A stretch of DNA of 64,000 nt from the NCBI GenBank assembly GCA_019057865.1, contig JAHLWP010000019.1, positions 1 through 64,000 of the forward strand, written 5' to 3'. Shown here piece by piece: positions 46,807 to 56,302 of this stretch; within the stretch, counting starts at the first letter, position 1, and each line of letters begins with the position of its first letter. Source of the stretch: Promethearchaeota archaeon (GTDB taxonomy: Archaea > Asgardarchaeota > Lokiarchaeia > Sigyniarchaeales > SOKP01). The notes under the pieces are model-generated. The model was not told where the DNA came from, did not search any database, and saw nothing but the letters and a program-made list of their open reading frames with translations. Position numbers and translations under genes: made by a program.

Positions 46807-47296
46807 TTTTGAAAAATTAATATCTATTTTGAGTTATTTAAATATCAAATTAAGAGATCCCACTTTTGATAATCACTTTGTAGATAGAGTGATTATCCAG
46901 AAAATAGCTTTTATATCAAAATCTCTTGGTATAAAATTAAATTATAATTTTAATCTTTATAAAAAGGGTCCATATTGCCCAGAATTGACTAATGAGTATT
47001 ATGAGAATCCTAATGCTATAATTAATTTGGAAACAACAGCTAATCTTTCAAAAGAAGAAAAGCAAGTATTAGATAAAATAAAAAATGTTATTTTTTCTCA
47101 TGCATTATATAGAGCCCATAAAATAGATTTGTTACAAGCAATATCAACAATATTATTCTTTATCGAAGATACGTCAAGAATATCTGAGGATGATTTAATT
47201 TTTAAAACAAAAATGGAAAAACCATATTTAACTGATAGAATTATAAGAATTGCTTTAAATTTAGTTAGAAAATTAAAAGAATCGTTTAGCATTTAA
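46796..47296 (+). CDS. YwgA/Panacea (DUF4065)-like protein
   Basis: 166 aa. VDRVIIQKIAFISKSLGIKLNYNFNLYKKGPYCPELTNEYYE matches the core of the YwgA and SocA/Panacea group, where a helical bundle with a YxxGPYS-like loop acts as a chaperone-type antitoxin. Overlap of 11 bases with the wHTH gene suggests coupled translation. AbiJ begins 15 bases after its stop. It may serve as the antitoxin-like partner of AbiJ; that is context-based inference. Confidence 0.7.
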   Translation: MTNDFEKLISILSYLNIKLRDPTFDNHFVDRVIIQKIAFISKSLGIKLNYNFNLYKKGPYCPELTNEYYENPNAIINLETTANLSKEEKQVLDKIKNVIFSHALYRAHKIDLLQAISTILFFIEDTSRISEDDLIFKTKMEKPYLTDRIIRIALNLVRKLKESFSI

Positions 47297-47311
47297 TCTT
47301 GGTGATCTATC

Positions 47312-48178
47312 ATAAAATTTTCTGAAAGACATGGTTTTAAAAAGATAAAAGAAAAGATTCAGATTGATTTTATAGATCAAGATTTAAAAAATAGTCTCTG
47401 GAATGCGTTTTTAATGGTTTATTATGATAGTAAACGCATTGGTTCAGAAAGACATTACTCAGAATCTTTTATGATGTTTGCAAAAAAAATATGGGTAGAT
47501 TTCTTCAAAAATCAGTTAGATAGTTTAAGTTCTGGTTATCAAGGATTTTATAAACAAATAAAGAGTTATTACGATAAAGCTAATTGGTTGGAAGTTTATG
47601 ATTTAATTGAATTTATAGCCCAGAATCACCCATATGAAGATTTGAACAAAATTTTTATTGAATTATGTAATAAATATCTTAAAAGAGAGTTATCTGCTTA
47701 CAGATTTGTTGGAAATTTAATTACACCAATAACTAATGAGCAAGAGATCGCAGAAATTGAAGAGGTTTTGAAATATAACGAAATTTTTAGACCTGTAAAG
47801 AGACATATCAAAACAGCTTTAGATTTATTTTCAATTAGAGAATCTCCTGACTATAAAAATTCAATTAAAGAATCTATAAGCGCCGTCGAAGCAATTTGTA
47901 AATTAATTACTCAAAATAAAAAAGCAACATTAGGAGATGCGCTAAAAATTATTGAAAGAGAGGGAAAGATTGAATTGCATCCTGCATTGAAGTCCGCATT
48001 TGTTAAATTATACGGATATACTAGCAATGCCGATGGTATAAGGCATGGTTCAGGATTAATGGATGATCCTAACTTAGATTTTGAAGATGCTAAATTTATG
48101 CTGGTTTCATGCTCCTCTTTCATAAATTACTTAAAAGAAAAGATAAATAAAGCTAAGATAAAAATTCAAAAATTATAA
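47312..48178 (+). CDS. AbiJ-like abortive infection protein (AbiJ_NTD4), apparent ATA start
   Basis: The ORF usually read from ATG/TTG 47414 (254 aa) lacks its conserved front. In the same frame upstream, IKFSERHGFKKIKEKIQID and LKNSLWNAFL exactly follow the AbiJ_NTD4 opening (FSERxGF...IQ...D..LRN.LWN). A TGA blocks further extension, and the residue before KFSER is an ATA codon at 47312, five bases after GGTGAT. So either ATA is used as start or the ATG has mutated. The C-terminal half (IKESISAVEAICKLIT, YGYTSNADGIRHGSG) is the usual helical AbiJ domain with an IRHG motif. Toxic abortive-infection role by family. Confidence 0.75.
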   Translation: MKFSERHGFKKIKEKIQIDFIDQDLKNSLWNAFLMVYYDSKRIGSERHYSESFMMFAKKIWVDFFKNQLDSLSSGYQGFYKQIKSYYDKANWLEVYDLIEFIAQNHPYEDLNKIFIELCNKYLKRELSAYRFVGNLITPITNEQEIAEIEEVLKYNEIFRPVKRHIKTALDLFSIRESPDYKNSIKESISAVEAICKLITQNKKATLGDALKIIEREGKIELHPALKSAFVKLYGYTSNADGIRHGSGLMDDPNLDFEDAKFMLVSCSSFINYLKEKINKAKIKIQKL

Positions 48179-48255
48179 ATTAAAAAGTAATTATAAAACT
48201 TATTATCTAAAATTTTTTTTTAAAAATCTTAATTTTATACTTTTTCTCTCTCTTA

Positions 48256-48293
48256 CCTCCCTCCCCCGTGGTGCCCTGCTAATTCCTCGGGGG
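48256..48293 (+). repeat. Motif A, solo copy
   Basis: CCTCCCTCCCCCGTGGTG, CCCTGCT, then CCTCGGGGG. CCCCCG and CGGGGG form a 6-bp stem, the strongest pairing of all A copies. It is 78 bases after AbiJ and 85 bases before the SIR2 gene. Confidence 0.8.
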
Positions 48294-48377
48294 AAAAATT
48301 TTGTTTTAATAAACCAATTTTTTTTAAATTTCACTTAGTCCAAAATGTAATATACATAGATAATTAATATATTTAGT

Positions 48378-49511
48378 ATGAGACAAAAAACTTTATTTAT
48401 ATTTGGAGCTGGAGCTTCTAAGGCTGATAGAGCACCCTTACAAAACGAACTTTTTTCTGGAATATTTAAATTGTTAGAAGGAGTTAAAAATTATCAAGAT
48501 ATTCAATTGAATCAAGCTTTCATTCAAGAACTAAAGGATTTCTTATATAAATTATATCCGATTAATGAAGAACCTAAAAATAACATTATTTATCCTACCT
48601 TTGAAGAAGTAATGGGATTGATTCATTTTGCAATCATAAGAGACGAGAGTTTTATGGGTGTTCATTATAAAAATTTAAGCGGATATTTAGATTCATTAAT
48701 TACTCTTATTGCTAATATTTTAGATAAGAAATTAAAAAAAGCACCTGGAATAAATAAAAAGTTCATAATGTATCTATATGAATCCTTTAAAAGAAAACAA
48801 AAGAGTATTGATGATAATGAAGTTATAAATGAATTCATAAATCAAAATCTCTTTCTTAATGTAAATTACGACATACTTCTCGATAGTGCACTGTATAAAC
48901 TTGTTAAGAAATTTAAAAAGGGTGTAGATTATTGCGAGGAAATTCATAATCCTTACCCTCAGAAAAAAAAAATAAGATTGTTTAAACCTCACGGGTCATT
49001 AAATTGGTTACTGTGTAAATCTTGTGGTAAATTTATATTAGGGGGCGAGAGAAAAATTGCAATGAGTTATTATAACCCAATTTCTACTAATTCCGATCCT
49101 AATATTCAATGTGATTTCTGCGAGACCATTTTATCACCTCTTATTGTACCTCCTTCATTCTTTAAAGAATTACATAATAAATTAATACGAAATGTATTAA
49201 TAAATTTGGAAAATCATCTTAAAGAAGTGGAAAATTTGGTTTTCATCGGATATTCGTTTCCAGAAGCCGACCTCCATTTAAAATATCTCTTTAAAAAAGC
49301 ACAGTTATTAGGAGGATTCAGGAAAATATTACTAATTAATAAAAAAGACAAAGATAAAAAAAAAGAAGATAAACCTTACTATTATAATGTTAAGAGATCA
49401 TTTCCAGGAGTGGATTTAATAGATTTAACTTATGAAATTCCTCTTCCTAATGGTTTAGAAGAAGATTCTATTGAAGCTATTGTAGAAAAAATTTCTGAAA
49501 AATTATTTTAA
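48378..49511 (+). CDS. SIR2-domain NADase
   Basis: 377 aa. The SIR2 signatures are in order: IFGAGASKADRAPL (NAD loop, residues 8-21), NVNYDILLD (~163), KPHGSLNW (catalytic His, ~202), zinc cysteines CKSC (~213) and CDFC (~246), and GYSFPEADLHL (~290). A complete active site suggests NAD hydrolysis or deacylation; in defence islands single SIR2 proteins deplete NAD on phage sensing. No obvious partner (ThsB, Argonaute, HerA) is adjacent. It is a one-gene unit between two motif-A copies (48256, 49532). ATG 48378. Confidence 0.88.
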   Translation: MRQKTLFIFGAGASKADRAPLQNELFSGIFKLLEGVKNYQDIQLNQAFIQELKDFLYKLYPINEEPKNNIIYPTFEEVMGLIHFAIIRDESFMGVHYKNLSGYLDSLITLIANILDKKLKKAPGINKKFIMYLYESFKRKQKSIDDNEVINEFINQNLFLNVNYDILLDSALYKLVKKFKKGVDYCEEIHNPYPQKKKIRLFKPHGSLNWLLCKSCGKFILGGERKIAMSYYNPISTNSDPNIQCDFCETILSPLIVPPSFFKELHNKLIRNVLINLENHLKEVENLVFIGYSFPEADLHLKYLFKKAQLLGGFRKILLINKKDKDKKKEDKPYYYNVKRSFPGVDLIDLTYEIPLPNGLEEDSIEAIVEKISEKLF

Positions 49512-49531
49512 TTTTTCTCTCTCTGGTGTCT

Positions 49532-49564
49532 TCCTCCCCCGTGGTGCCTCCTAATTATTTGGGG
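49532..49564 (+). repeat. Motif A, solo copy
   Basis: TCCTCCCCCGTGGTGCCTCC, then TTTGGGG. CCCC pairs with GGGG. It starts 21 bases after the SIR2 stop. Confidence 0.8.
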
Positions 49565-49698
49565 TAAAATTATGTTGAATTTTTAGAAATTTAATTTACT
49601 CCAAAAAATTAATATGATTAGGATTAACAATTAGTTATTTAAGAGGTTGAAAATAAGTATATAGACTAATGAAATAATAAATAATATAGTAAAAAAAT

Positions 49699-50637
49699 AT
49701 GACAGAATTTGAAAATGAATTAAAAGTTGTTAAACAAATCTATCAACATTCTCTAAGCCACATTATAGATGATAATAAAGCAAATAAAGTTATTTATATT
49801 CTAAATCTCCATTGGTGTGTTGAAGATATTATCAGATTGGCGACTAAGGGATGGTCTAGCATTAAATATAACGATACATTTAATAAAATCTTGGATAAAT
49901 TTAATAGAAAAAATCCAATGGACCCTAAAATAATAAATAAAGTTTTAAAATTAAATGATATAAGAAATGGAGTATATCATAAAAATATTCTTCCAGATTT
50001 TTCAGAGATAAAAGCACTCCTCCCGTTTGTTAAAAAATTTATTGAATGGATAAGTAAAAGTATTTTTAATTATAGTCTAAATCTTGATTTAAAATTAGAA
50101 CCTGATTTAATCTTATCCTTTAAATCTGAGGCTATAATTAACACTATTGCTCTAAATCAACTGAAAAAGAGTAGAAAATATAAAAATTATTATGCTGTTC
50201 AATTATATCTACATAACATTGGATTTTCTCCTTACACATCAATCGATATTAAATTAAATTCTTTAAAGTATAAAGAGATAAATTATAATTATATAGAAAG
50301 AATAGAATCTAAGATACAACCAGAACCCTCAATGGAGAAGAATGCTTACACATATTCGACTTCTCAGATAGAAGCTCTTAATAATATTCTGATTGGAATA
50401 AGAGAAAAGTATGTCAAAAGAGCTTTAAATAAAAAATCCATAAGAATTAATAGAAAAAAGAAAATGGTAATTTTTCGAAATATTGAAAAAGTTAAGCATA
50501 ATGATTTTAAGAGACTTGATCGATTTATGATTTATATCCCAAAGATTTTCTTGAATGATGATATAGTATTAAATTACACAATGAATTTTGACCAACTAGG
50601 AGGATACGAACCTCAAATTTTACATATAATTAATTAG
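49699..50637 (+). CDS. Protein with N-terminal HEPN-like domain, unknown C-terminus
   Basis: 312 aa. The N-terminal ~120 residues are helical and hold KLNDIRNGVYHKNILPDFSE, the RN-x3-H motif of HEPN-type proteins. The C-terminal domain (ALNQLKKSRKYKNYYAVQLYLHNIGF, SIRINRKKKMVIFRNIE, NYTMNFDQLGGYEPQI) has beta strands in an immunoglobulin-like order but I recognise no family. It is flanked by motif A (49532 and 50725), another one-gene unit. ATG 49699; no Shine-Dalgarno is apparent. Confidence 0.6.
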   Translation: MTEFENELKVVKQIYQHSLSHIIDDNKANKVIYILNLHWCVEDIIRLATKGWSSIKYNDTFNKILDKFNRKNPMDPKIINKVLKLNDIRNGVYHKNILPDFSEIKALLPFVKKFIEWISKSIFNYSLNLDLKLEPDLILSFKSEAIINTIALNQLKKSRKYKNYYAVQLYLHNIGFSPYTSIDIKLNSLKYKEINYNYIERIESKIQPEPSMEKNAYTYSTSQIEALNNILIGIREKYVKRALNKKSIRINRKKKMVIFRNIEKVKHNDFKRLDRFMIYIPKIFLNDDIVLNYTMNFDQLGGYEPQILHIIN

Positions 50638-50724
50638 TATTACATAATAAAATTTTGAATTTATTTAACAATTCAACGGAACGGATTAACATATATTTTT
50701 TCCCCATTTACCCCGATAATTGGT

Positions 50725-50759
50725 GTCCCGCCATGGTGCCCTCTCCTTAAGAAGTAGGT
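50725..50759 (+). repeat. Motif A, solo copy
   Basis: TGTCCCGCCATGGTGCCC, TCTCCTTA, AGAAGTAGGT. CCT pairs with AGG in the final part. It is divergent but recognisable, 88 bases after the HEPN-like gene. Confidence 0.65.
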
Positions 50760-50946
50760 GTAGAACGATATCAAGTTAGAGAATATTAAAAATTATTAAG
50801 ATATTTTTTTAATTAACTGTTTTTCCAGATTTTTTGAATGATATATTAAATATGGTATTGTATCAATGATATAATAAAAAAAGAAAGTTATTATACAATA
50901 TGAATATCTCATTAAAATTAAATAATATAGTTTCGTAATTTTCCAT

Positions 50947-52359
50947 ATGGAAAGCTTGCTAAAATGTATTGAAGAGGACATTCAATACATATTAAACCAC
51001 CCAAAAATAAAAGAAATCAATTATTATTTGAAAAAAAATACCACTATACATATTGAATATAGTCTTCTCTTCGATATTTTAGACGAATTGAAAAAAGAGA
51101 AGAAACAAACGGTTCTAATTGAAGAACGAATGGATTTATTAGTGAATACTCTAAAAGATTTTGATATAGAAATTGACTTGTTAAATAATATATCCATTAT
51201 TTGGGAAAATTCGATAAAAACTGGTCCTCTAAATTTGCAACTTCTATTCAACTTATATAGTTATCTTGTTGAAGAATCTATTCAAAAAAAACTCTTAATT
51301 CAAGAAGTATTAGAACTATCTTTGGAACAATTGAAATCTAGTATTCAAAACAATATTATATCTGTAGATATCTATATTGAACTAAAAGGTATTTCTTTAG
51401 AAAATGAAGAATTCAAAATTGATGATAATATTGAAATTTTAAAACCTCAACAATTTATTACTTTCAAAAAAGAAGGATTTGAAACGGATTTTCTTTCTAT
51501 TGAACCTTTATTAAGATATAAAACCAAAGACAAAATTTATTTTAATAAAAAAACAGGACCAAGGCATATTAACAGCTTCTATCGTAAGGTAACCCCATCT
51601 TTGATCAATGATTGGCGTTTAAAAGAAACTTTAATAAATGAATTCATTTTTAGCCTTTATCTTAACGGATATTCATTTTCATATAAGAAATTGGTTTCTT
51701 TACCTCCTTGGTGGTTAAGAAATATGAGCAAGTCTAAAAAGATTACTGTATCTTACTTAGGGTCTGGTTTTTCATTAAAAAAACCTGAGAATGAACAAAG
51801 AGTAGCGATTAATTATGATGATATGATTCATAAAGAGGATATAAAAATCATCAGAGAATTACACAATTTAATTAAGAGATCGCAAATTCTTAGGAAAAAA
51901 TCATTTTCTTTATTAATTCACAGATATTTTCAAATGTTTGAATATGAAAGCTTCCAAGATATGATTCTTAATGAATTTATTATATTAGAATCAATTTATA
52001 CTTCTGGCAATAAAAGTGAAATTATATTTAGACTTTCACTGAATATCGCTTTTTTTCTTGAAGAATCAATTGAAAAATTCAAAGATACATTTCAATTTAT
52101 TAATGATGTATATTCTATCAGAAGTAAAATTATTCACGGAGATAAATGGAAAAACCTCCTTAATAAAAATAAAATAAAAAAGCATTTTGAAGAATCAAAT
52201 AATGAAATCATAGCAAGAAACATTTATATAGAATTAAAAAAAATCATTGATAAAACCTTTATTAAAATTATGCACTGGGAGATTGAAAACCAAAAAAGTT
52301 TTTTTGAAAGTGCTCATGGTTTATTTTTTCTTGAAAATTGTAATTTTCTTAAAAAGTGA
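50947..52359 (+). CDS. ApeA-type HEPN protein
   Basis: 470 aa. The C-terminal half fits the ApeA-like HEPN domain: EFIILESIYTSGNKSEIIFRLSLNIAFFLEES followed by YSIRSKIIHGDKWKN, where RSKIIHG is the RS-x3-H active site of this RNase. The N-terminal ~250 residues would be the sensing part. ApeA proteins are single-gene abortive-infection effectors. The start is ATG 50947. Motif A precedes it at 50725 and an AB element follows at 52481, so the gene fits the array pattern. Confidence 0.78.
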   Translation: MESLLKCIEEDIQYILNHPKIKEINYYLKKNTTIHIEYSLLFDILDELKKEKKQTVLIEERMDLLVNTLKDFDIEIDLLNNISIIWENSIKTGPLNLQLLFNLYSYLVEESIQKKLLIQEVLELSLEQLKSSIQNNIISVDIYIELKGISLENEEFKIDDNIEILKPQQFITFKKEGFETDFLSIEPLLRYKTKDKIYFNKKTGPRHINSFYRKVTPSLINDWRLKETLINEFIFSLYLNGYSFSYKKLVSLPPWWLRNMSKSKKITVSYLGSGFSLKKPENEQRVAINYDDMIHKEDIKIIRELHNLIKRSQILRKKSFSLLIHRYFQMFEYESFQDMILNEFIILESIYTSGNKSEIIFRLSLNIAFFLEESIEKFKDTFQFINDVYSIRSKIIHGDKWKNLLNKNKIKKHFEESNNEIIARNIYIELKKIIDKTFIKIMHWEIENQKSFFESAHGLFFLENCNFLKK

Positions 52360-52480
52360 AGACAAAATATTATATTAGAATTTACCCAATTCAATTTTAT
52401 ATTTACTTAATTACATTTAATTTTCCTATTTTATAGAAAAAAATCATATCTCACCCTTCTAATTCTTTTTTTACTATTAT

Positions 52481-52836
52481 CTCCCTCCCCCGTGTTGCCC
52501 CCTCCTAAAAAAGTGGGGTGGAACTGTTCTAGAATAGTGGTATTTATTCACGCTCATTATTAATTACTATTTTAATCATCAAGGATTTCCAGATTTTAAT
52601 AATAATTGAAGTAGGATGGTATTTCAGCTGAAAAAACAATAATGCGTTATTAAATCAGCTTATAGATATTGTGAATAGCTTAAAAATTAATGCTAACCTA
52701 AAAAGGACATAAGAAAGACATAACAAATATAAGAATTAGAAATTGTACGTTAATTGGATTACTTTTGGCAATAACTTTCAAATATTATTGATTAAGTAAA
52801 GAATAAGTTTTTTTAAATTTTAACGGTTATTTCACG
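52481..52836 (+). repeat. AB element, copy 3
   Basis: Motif A at 52481-52518 to motif B (AACGGTTATTTCACG, 52822-52836). Nearly identical to the copies 30 and 40 kb to the left, including the internal stem-loop. It fills the 52360-52855 gap and ends 20 bases from the stop of the minus-strand type IIG gene. Confidence 0.9.
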
Positions 52837-52855
52837 CTTTTAATCCCTTTAATTT

Positions 52856-55800
52856 TTACTTTTTCAAAAAAGCATCCAAGGACCTTTTTGATATTGTTTT
52901 AGATATTTGCTTAAAAAGTTCTAAGATCAAATCATCAAGTTCGTTTAATTCTAACTCGATCTCTTTTTTTATTTTGCTTCTTATATGTCCAATATGAGAA
53001 CCAGTAATTAATTTTCCCTCATATTTTTCCAATACTTCAGGCAAAATTTTCAAAACTTTGCTGGATAATATTTTACCTTTTGAACTTAATTTTAAATGTA
53101 ATGAATTTAATTTATTAAATTTAGGGATAGGAATCTCCAGAACTTTTTTGTGGATATCTCGAGGCCCCCATTTTCCTTGTGATTGCATAGGTTTTATGAT
53201 ATTATCAATAATATTTGAGTTTAAAATTGCACATAGGTAATATGCTTCATCTTTATTATCGGTTTCATAATGATAACATTTAGTATCTATAATAATTCCT
53301 TGCAATTTAAATTCAAAATTATCACTTTTCATTGTAAGTATTTCTGAATCTTTTACATCAACAACACAGGAAATTAAATATGTGGCAGATGTAGGGTATA
53401 AAACTTTAAATTTTTTATTTGGATCTTGTGTTTCTAAAAGTTTATGATAATTAATTCTTTTATAAATATCCATACTTTCAGCCTTTTCTCCTCTTTTTTC
53501 ATTCCATATTTTTTCGCAATTCTCGAACCATTTACTTAATTTTGAAAATCCTTCTCTTTTTGCTTCTAAAGAATTGATCATTTGATATTGGTCATCTTTA
53601 TTTAAAATAGGTAAAATAACTAAACATGGCTTTAAAAACCCAAATGGAACCATTTCAGTACTAGTAATAACCCCATATAAAAATTTTGATTCTATATTAT
53701 CATGTAATTTAATATCTTTATAATCTGGTTTAGCCATCTTTATAGCTCTTCTAGAAGTTTGTACTAACGGTTTTGTATGATCCATTCCCAATTGCGATTC
53801 TGTAATATCAACGAAAAATAAACTTCTGGGAACAATCGAAGCTCCTTGATGAAATTCATTATAATATTTACTTTTAGTTTTAGAGAGTTCGTGAATAATA
53901 TTTTCCATATTTTTTTCAAATTCATCCAACCAACTTCTTTGACCTAATTGATAAAATTGAAATTGAGTCTTTTTAAATTCGAGATGTTTTTGGGCAATTT
54001 TTAAAGTTATATTTTTTCTCGGCAATTTTCCACTGATTATTGTTCCATCGAGAGGAAATTTATGATCTCCATTTTTTTGTCCAAAAATTATGCAAGAAGA
54101 TATGTTAAATAAAGGATCTACATCTTTCAAGTCAAAAATTTTATAATAGTCAACATCAACTTCTTTTTTAAAATCTTGTTTCCTGAAAATATGATGTTGA
54201 TCACCACTCATAATACCTCTTGGCATTACAAATGAGATTAAACCTTGCTTTTTAAGATAATATTGAGCAGTTCTTATGTAGAATAAAGTTGCAAGTTCCA
54301 TGTGTGTTGTTAATTTAGCCTCTTTTGAGAGTTTATATTCATCAGTTATCATACTCTTTAGCACTTCTTGATATTCAAGATTTCCAATATACCTATAGGA
54401 AAGCCAAGGAGGATTCCCAATGATAAAATCGAATTTCTTCTGAAGTAATGGAGCAAAAGAATTTTTTATAATCCTAGTCCATATTGCATTTAATTTCTTT
54501 TTCTCTAATTCAAAAATTTGAGTATATAATCTCTTAAGTATACGTTCCTCATCATCATTAAATTTAAATTTCTGAAGCCTTTTTACAAAAATATCTGGTT
54601 TTTGTTCAGAAGAAATAGATTCTTCTATAATAGTTAAAATGCTTCCTAAATACTCTCTTTCTACTATTGATGTGGGTAGAATAAATTCACCATATCCAGT
54701 ATACAATTTATAAACATCTCCTTCAATAGTACCCTCCCTTTCTGTAAAAATTGAATCTGCTAAAAAAACAGGAATTTCAATATTAGACTTACGATATCTT
54801 AAATAATCAGCAATTCCTAAAAGATATGTTGTTCTTGCTGTTAGAACTGCTAGAGGATTTAAATCAAAACCAACTATGTTTTTAGTTATAGAATCTAACG
54901 CTTCAGCTATGATAGTATCGGTATAATTGTCAGCAACATATTCCTTAATTTTTGCAATTATACTTACTAAAAAAGTTCCACTACCACATGCTGGATCTAA
55001 AAATCTTAATTTTAATGGATTATCAGAATTCTTTTCTGATTTACCTAATTTAAATTCTTGCTCGTTTATTATTAATTCAGCGACCCAATCTGGAGTATAA
55101 TATTCACCTAAATTATGTCTAACTTCCTGTGGGACAAGATCCTCATACAAGTCTTTAAAAATGTCTCTTATTTCATCAGGTTCTAATTCAACTGTTCCAG
55201 GTTCATAATTAGAAATACCATCTATTATTTCAACCATTGCTTTAGCTATTTCTGAATCCCATTCATATAGATACCAATCAAAGAAATCTGCCTCTAAAAA
55301 GTTTGTTATACCTATTTGATAAAAGATTCCTCCCTTTTCTAAATCTATTAACTCTTGTTTAAGATTATCTATATTTTCTAAATAAGAAGTCTTAAGTCTA
55401 TTTAAATACGACCATAATAAGGAATCACCAAAAAGAGTTGCTATTTCAGCTGCTAGGCATTTCATCAAGATAGCATAATAAGAATGAAGAACAAAAAAAA
55501 ATTTATCTTCATCAATTTTATATTTAAAATGGTAATTTTTTTCAATTCCTTTGAGTTTTTCCGTTGAATAAGAACAAACTCGAGTAAACAACCTTTTCCA
55601 TTCATCAAAAAGCATTTTTGTCCTTTCAGATTTTGGATTATCAACCTTTTTATAAAAAACATCCAATACATTACCTGCAATTATACTTCCAGGACCAAAA
55701 TCTTTGGTTAAAAATTCTGCACTTAATTTCTTCCTCTGAAGCCCTCTAATCGCTTCAATTAATTTAAAAATTGAGAATTTATCTATTTTATCAGGTCCAT

Positions 55801-56203
55801 TTACTTCCCATTTGTCTATTATCGCTCGATATTTAATAAAAATTATTTGAATCCCATCAATAGCAATACCAAAATATCTTCCGTATAATTCTTTTTTTTG
55901 CGCCTTATCTTTGATATAACCTTGAATTTGTTTTACGGTTTTTTTTATATTTTCATGTTTTTCAAAATGTTTGGGTCTCTTATAGTCAATAATCACTTTT
56001 CCATATAGGGCATCAGGTCTTACACCTGTACTAAGCGTAAGTTCATATTGAGCCCATTTAATATTAAACTTTTTGTAAATATGTTCCCTAAATAAAGTTT
56101 CTATGCGAATTTTAATATCTTCTTCGGATTTTGATTCACTTGATGCTATAGATATCTCTTCAAGTAAAAAATTAATATCAATTTCTTGTTTGGTTTCATA
56201 CAT
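52856..56203 (-). CDS. Type IIG restriction-modification enzyme (Eco57I-like)
   Basis: 1115 aa fused protein. The N-terminal nuclease part has GVRPDALYG and VIIDYKRP (~residues 66-83), a PD-(D/E)xK core. The middle is a gamma-class adenine methyltransferase: motif I DPACGSGTFLVSI near 400, catalytic NPPW (IIGNPPWLSYRYI) near 595. The C-terminus (AILNSNIIDNIIKPMQSQG, PRDIHKKVLEIPIPKFN) is the target-recognition domain. It would cut and methylate one recognition site using SAM. No separate specificity subunit is needed. ATG 56203. Its stop abuts an AB element on the left. Confidence 0.88.
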   Translation of the reverse strand: MYETKQEIDINFLLEEISIASSESKSEEDIKIRIETLFREHIYKKFNIKWAQYELTLSTGVRPDALYGKVIIDYKRPKHFEKHENIKKTVKQIQGYIKDKAQKKELYGRYFGIAIDGIQIIFIKYRAIIDKWEVNGPDKIDKFSIFKLIEAIRGLQRKKLSAEFLTKDFGPGSIIAGNVLDVFYKKVDNPKSERTKMLFDEWKRLFTRVCSYSTEKLKGIEKNYHFKYKIDEDKFFFVLHSYYAILMKCLAAEIATLFGDSLLWSYLNRLKTSYLENIDNLKQELIDLEKGGIFYQIGITNFLEADFFDWYLYEWDSEIAKAMVEIIDGISNYEPGTVELEPDEIRDIFKDLYEDLVPQEVRHNLGEYYTPDWVAELIINEQEFKLGKSEKNSDNPLKLRFLDPACGSGTFLVSIIAKIKEYVADNYTDTIIAEALDSITKNIVGFDLNPLAVLTARTTYLLGIADYLRYRKSNIEIPVFLADSIFTEREGTIEGDVYKLYTGYGEFILPTSIVEREYLGSILTIIEESISSEQKPDIFVKRLQKFKFNDDEERILKRLYTQIFELEKKKLNAIWTRIIKNSFAPLLQKKFDFIIGNPPWLSYRYIGNLEYQEVLKSMITDEYKLSKEAKLTTHMELATLFYIRTAQYYLKKQGLISFVMPRGIMSGDQHHIFRKQDFKKEVDVDYYKIFDLKDVDPLFNISSCIIFGQKNGDHKFPLDGTIISGKLPRKNITLKIAQKHLEFKKTQFQFYQLGQRSWLDEFEKNMENIIHELSKTKSKYYNEFHQGASIVPRSLFFVDITESQLGMDHTKPLVQTSRRAIKMAKPDYKDIKLHDNIESKFLYGVITSTEMVPFGFLKPCLVILPILNKDDQYQMINSLEAKREGFSKLSKWFENCEKIWNEKRGEKAESMDIYKRINYHKLLETQDPNKKFKVLYPTSATYLISCVVDVKDSEILTMKSDNFEFKLQGIIIDTKCYHYETDNKDEAYYLCAILNSNIIDNIIKPMQSQGKWGPRDIHKKVLEIPIPKFNKLNSLHLKLSSKGKILSSKVLKILPEVLEKYEGKLITGSHIGHIRSKIKKEIELELNELDDLILELFKQISKTISKRSLDAFLKK

Positions 56204-56302
56204 TTTTGTGGATTTTAGTTTAGTCTTATGAGTTAATAATCGGTTAATCTGAATTTATATCTTTTGGTATAAATAATTTTATCTAAAAATATAAGAGATA
56301 AA

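Noticed and set aside
11648..52836. Classical integron with attC sites
   Set aside because: No GTTRRRY/RYYYAAC core pair near motif A and no tyrosine recombinase in the window; only the layout is integron-like.
11648..52836. CRISPR array made of the motif A copies
   Set aside because: Spacing of 1 kb or more with genes in between, variable repeat sequence and no cas genes.
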